64,000 nucleotides of DNA from Weissella cibaria (GTDB lineage: Bacteria > Bacillota > Bacilli > Lactobacillales > Lactobacillaceae). This document shows, one piece after another, positions 62,405-64,000 of the stretch. Each line of letters opens with the position of its first letter. Position 1 is the first letter of the stretch. The notes under the pieces are model-generated. The model ran no database searches. It was not told the DNA's origin and saw nothing but the letters and a program-made list of their open reading frames with translations. The stretch is from NCBI RefSeq assembly GCF_004521965.1, contig NZ_SDGK01000010.1, forward strand, positions 22,000-85,999, written 5' to 3'. The position numbers were made by a program, and so were the translations under genes.

Positions 62405-62446
62405 GTTTTTGTTTTCCCATTGGTTTATAATAATTTACGTTGTGTT

Positions 62447-62556
62447 TGTGGATCCCACAAACTGCAACCACTCGTGGTCTGTATTAAGTTGTTCCTCGGA
62501 ACACGCGGACTCGGTGAGTCTAAGTTTTTTTAGAAATAACATATATGGAGGTCTAC
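62447..62556 (+). promoter_or_regulatory. rplU leader region (possible L21 leader)
   Basis: A GC-rich structured stretch before rplU with CCACTCGTGG (62469-62478), GTTCCTCGGAAC (62491-62502) and GACTCGGTGAGTC (62508-62520) stem motifs, followed by a T-run. Its position and the series of small hairpins fit a ribosomal protein L21 leader, which binds L21 for autoregulation, but I could not check it against the model. Confidence 0.5.
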
Positions 62557-62562
62557 AGACTC

Positions 62563-62865
62563 ATGGCAGCATATGCAATCATTGAGAACGGTGGAAAGCA
62601 ATACAAGGTTTCTGCCGGTGACGTAATCTACGTCGAGAAGATGGACGCCGCAGAGGGTGACAAGGTTGTCTTTGACAAGGTTGTCTTCGCTGACGGCAAG
62701 ATCGGTGCACCATACGTTGATGGTGTTACTGTATCAGGTACTGTTGAGAAGCAAGGTAAGGAAAAGAAGGTTGTTACTTTCAAGTACAAGCCAAAGAAGC
62801 ACTCACACAAGAAGCAAGGTCACCGTCAACCATACACTAAGGTTGTCATTGACTCTATTGCCTAA
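62563..62865 (+). CDS. rplU: 50S ribosomal protein L21
   Basis: A 100-residue protein. [20 protein letters not shown] and the C-terminal [20 protein letters not shown] are diagnostic of L21. It binds 23S rRNA in the large subunit. The ATG at 62563 follows GGAGG; the in-frame ATG at 62545 overlaps it. rpmA follows after only 27 bases; the prp gene usually found between the two is absent. Confidence 0.97.
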   Translation: MAAYAIIENGGKQYKVSAGDVIYVEKMDAAEGDKVVFDKVVFADGKIGAPYVDGVTVSGTVEKQGKEKKVVTFKYKPKKHSHKKQGHRQPYTKVVIDSIA

Positions 62866-62892
62866 GACATCGGAAAGAAGAGGATTTAAATC

Positions 62893-63204
62893 ATGCAATT
62901 GAATTTGAACAACTTGACGATGCTTGCCCACCACAAGGGAGGCGGATCTTCTGCCAACGGTCGTGACTCAGCAGGTCGTCGTCTAGGTACGAAGCGCGCT
63001 GATGGTCAAGACATCAAGGCTGGATCAATCATTTACCGTCAACGCGGTACGCACATCTACCCAGGTGTAAACGTTGGTCGTGGAAACGATGACACGTTGT
63101 ACGCTTTGACTGATGGTGTCGTAAAGTTCGGTCGTTTGGGCCGTGACCGTCGCCAAGTATCAGTTGTTTCACGCGAAGAATACAAGCAAATCATTGCTAA
63201 GTAA
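62893..63204 (+). CDS. rpmA: 50S ribosomal protein L27 with atypical N-terminal extension
   Basis: A 103-residue protein. The core [20 protein letters not shown] and [20 protein letters not shown] is typical L27, whose N-terminus reaches the peptidyl-transferase centre. Firmicutes L27 carries an N-terminal piece removed by the protease Prp at an FFA-H type site. Here it reads [15 protein letters not shown], keeping Ala-His but with Met-Leu for Phe-Phe. No prp gene lies in the operon. AAGAGG precedes the ATG. Confidence 0.96.
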   Translation: MQLNLNNLTMLAHHKGGGSSANGRDSAGRRLGTKRADGQDIKAGSIIYRQRGTHIYPGVNVGRGNDDTLYALTDGVVKFGRLGRDRRQVSVVSREEYKQIIAK

Positions 63205-63238
63205 TCATTTTACGTGATAACGGTTGAATAAACTGTAA

Positions 63239-63279
63239 AAAGGCAGCATTACGATTAAGTTCGTGATGCTGTCTTTTTG
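63239..63279 (+). terminator. rplU-rpmA terminator
   Basis: AAAGGCAGCATTACGA pairs with TCGTGATGCTGTCTTT (wobbles) around TTAAGT, then T's. Confidence 0.85.
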
Positions 63280-63283
63280 TTTA

Positions 63284-63537
63284 TTACGATAAGTTATATT
63301 TTTTATTTGTTGGTAGTAGCAGCAAATAAAAAATAAACAATCCAACGTAAGGAATTAAAAATACGAAAGTAAACCAGCCACTTCTAGTGCTATCGCGTAC
63401 TCGACGAGCTAGGGCACTGAAGAATGGTAACTAAATGCGTAATGAAAATCAATATGCCATTAATCAACATTTGTTTCCAGAATAATTTGCGTGGCAATCG
63501 ACCTTTGAAGGTGAATAAGTAAATCCAATAATTAAAA
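63284..63537 (-). pseudogene. Truncated, frameshifted DUF805 membrane protein
   Basis: On the minus strand, FTFKGRLPRKLFWKQMLING then ILIFITHLVTIL is followed, after a frameshift near 63415, by ALARRVRDSTRSGWFTFVF and LIPYVGLFIFYLLLLPTNKK. This is the DUF805 plan (FKGR start, RRxxDxxRSGW, then hydrophobic spans). No start codon or N-terminal lead is present and the frame is broken, so it is a remnant. Its 5' end abuts the plus-strand ORF that follows. Confidence 0.7.
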
Positions 63538-63897
63538 ATGGGATGGTCCGAATCGGGTTTAACAGAACTAAATCAGAATGATCGGACATCAATTTTGGCC
63601 CCAGTTGTTACAACCGAAGCCGGTTATACGCCAGAGGATGTCCACAGTATTACAACTGGTTTGGTCGACGTCGTTGGCTCAGGTAAGGGCCGGGCGGTTG
63701 TTGGCATTGGTGTGAATGGTATTAGGGCGACGTATACGTTGTCTGGTGATGGTGGTGTAGGAGTGATGACAGGTTCGTATACCGGTGAAAATGGTGATAG
63801 TGATCACCCGTTTAAAATTCATGTGAACGACTGGTTGCGTACGCATAACTTGCAAGATGTCCAGGCAGAGTACGGATCAGTAATGACCAACAATTAA
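63538..63897 (+). CDS. Hypothetical ORF, probably a 3' gene fragment
   Basis: A 119-codon open frame. From about residue 21 (PVVTTEAGYTPEDVHSITTG) it reads like the end of a soluble protein with beta strands (RAVVGIGVNGIRATYTLSGD). No ribosome site lies before the ATG, and the first codons overlap the remnant of the DUF805 gene. It is therefore probably the 3' part of a gene cut by a rearrangement. No family is recognised. Confidence 0.4.
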   Translation: MGWSESGLTELNQNDRTSILAPVVTTEAGYTPEDVHSITTGLVDVVGSGKGRAVVGIGVNGIRATYTLSGDGGVGVMTGSYTGENGDSDHPFKIHVNDWLRTHNLQDVQAEYGSVMTNN

Positions 63898-63910
63898 CGA
63901 GGGCTATTTC

Positions 63911-63942
63911 TTGCAAGCGTTTACAGTGGGTGTTATTATAAT
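63911..63942 (+). promoter_or_regulatory. Promoter with cre site
   Basis: TGCAAGCGTTTACA (63912-63925) differs at one position from the CcpA site TGWAANCGNTNWCA. TTGCAA (63911), 17-base spacer and TATTAT(AAT) form a promoter, so the cre site would cover the -35. Carbon catabolite repression of the next gene is likely. Confidence 0.65.
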
Positions 63943-63972
63943 CGTGTACCAAAGGAAAGGCAGGTAATTGAA

Positions 63973-64000
63973 TTGCAGGAAGAATTCATTTCAACCTCTA
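63973..64000 (+). CDS. Start of a gene running off the right edge
   Basis: A TTG codon at 63973 with AAGGAAAGGCAGG upstream opens a frame that begins MQEEFISTS and continues past the window. Only nine codons are visible, so the product cannot be named. The cre-bearing promoter upstream suggests a catabolite-controlled gene. Confidence 0.35.

Overview
The window looks like chromosome of a low-to-mid GC lactic acid bacterium of the Weissella/Leuconostoc branch of the Lactobacillales. Signs are the strong TTG preference for leucine in housekeeping genes, an L-lactate dehydrogenase beside the acetolactate synthase/decarboxylase pair, glnR-glnA, a Phe T-box, KxYKxGKxW-type signal peptides and many secreted LysM proteins. 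Weissella is the best guess, but this is inference and no search was run.

Left end (1-4.9 kb): a partial ISL3-type transposase, a stand-alone PTS EIIB protein, rpmF, mntH with a universal stress gene, and a MarR regulator. From 5,020 to 14,052 a compact element of about 9.0 kb sits in a tRNA-Gln(CUG) gene. It has a tyrosine integrase, a CI/Cro-type switch with visible operators, a run of small genes, an AEP-like primase, a P4-type helicase and two ArpU/RinA-like late regulators, but no capsid or packaging gene. It looks like a phage satellite (PICI-like) or a reduced prophage. Both ends carry GGTGTAC boxes at 12-bp steps, and two inverted copies of an iteron-rich sequence flank the regulatory and replication genes.

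14-25.9 kb: ldh, alsS/budA (acetoin branch), an MDR oxidoreductase, a LysM-CHAP wall hydrolase, two neighbouring GNAT-like genes (one fused to an NlpC/P60 domain without its catalytic residues), a dUTPase-like gene, radA, a PIN/TRAM protein and gltX. 25.9-37.2 kb: secA, prfB (without the usual frameshift), a DoxX-like gene, a decayed surface-exclusion-type gene, a possible type I toxin, a Fem aminoacyltransferase, a SpoU methyltransferase, an HD protein and an HxlR regulator. Two long intergenic stretches, before secA and before the pheS T-box, share a family of long palindromic non-coding repeats.

37.2-52.1 kb: pheST, mltG, recQ, greA, a YfhO-type membrane protein, a class B PBP, fau, rhomboid, yqgQ and glk. 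52.1-55.5 kb is a tandem cluster of secreted LysM proteins: one decayed LysM-CHAP gene, one intact LysM-CHAP gene and one LysM-CAP gene. 55.6-64 kb: a rhodanese-like protein, a DUF3042 peptide, a GDPD phosphodiesterase, miaA, glnRA, three uncharacterised co-directional genes, tRNA-Arg(UCU), rplU-rpmA (without prp between them), a decayed DUF805 gene, an unrecognised ORF and a gene start under a probable cre site.

Most genes form short transcription units bounded by clear intrinsic terminators. All functional calls rest on motif recognition by eye.
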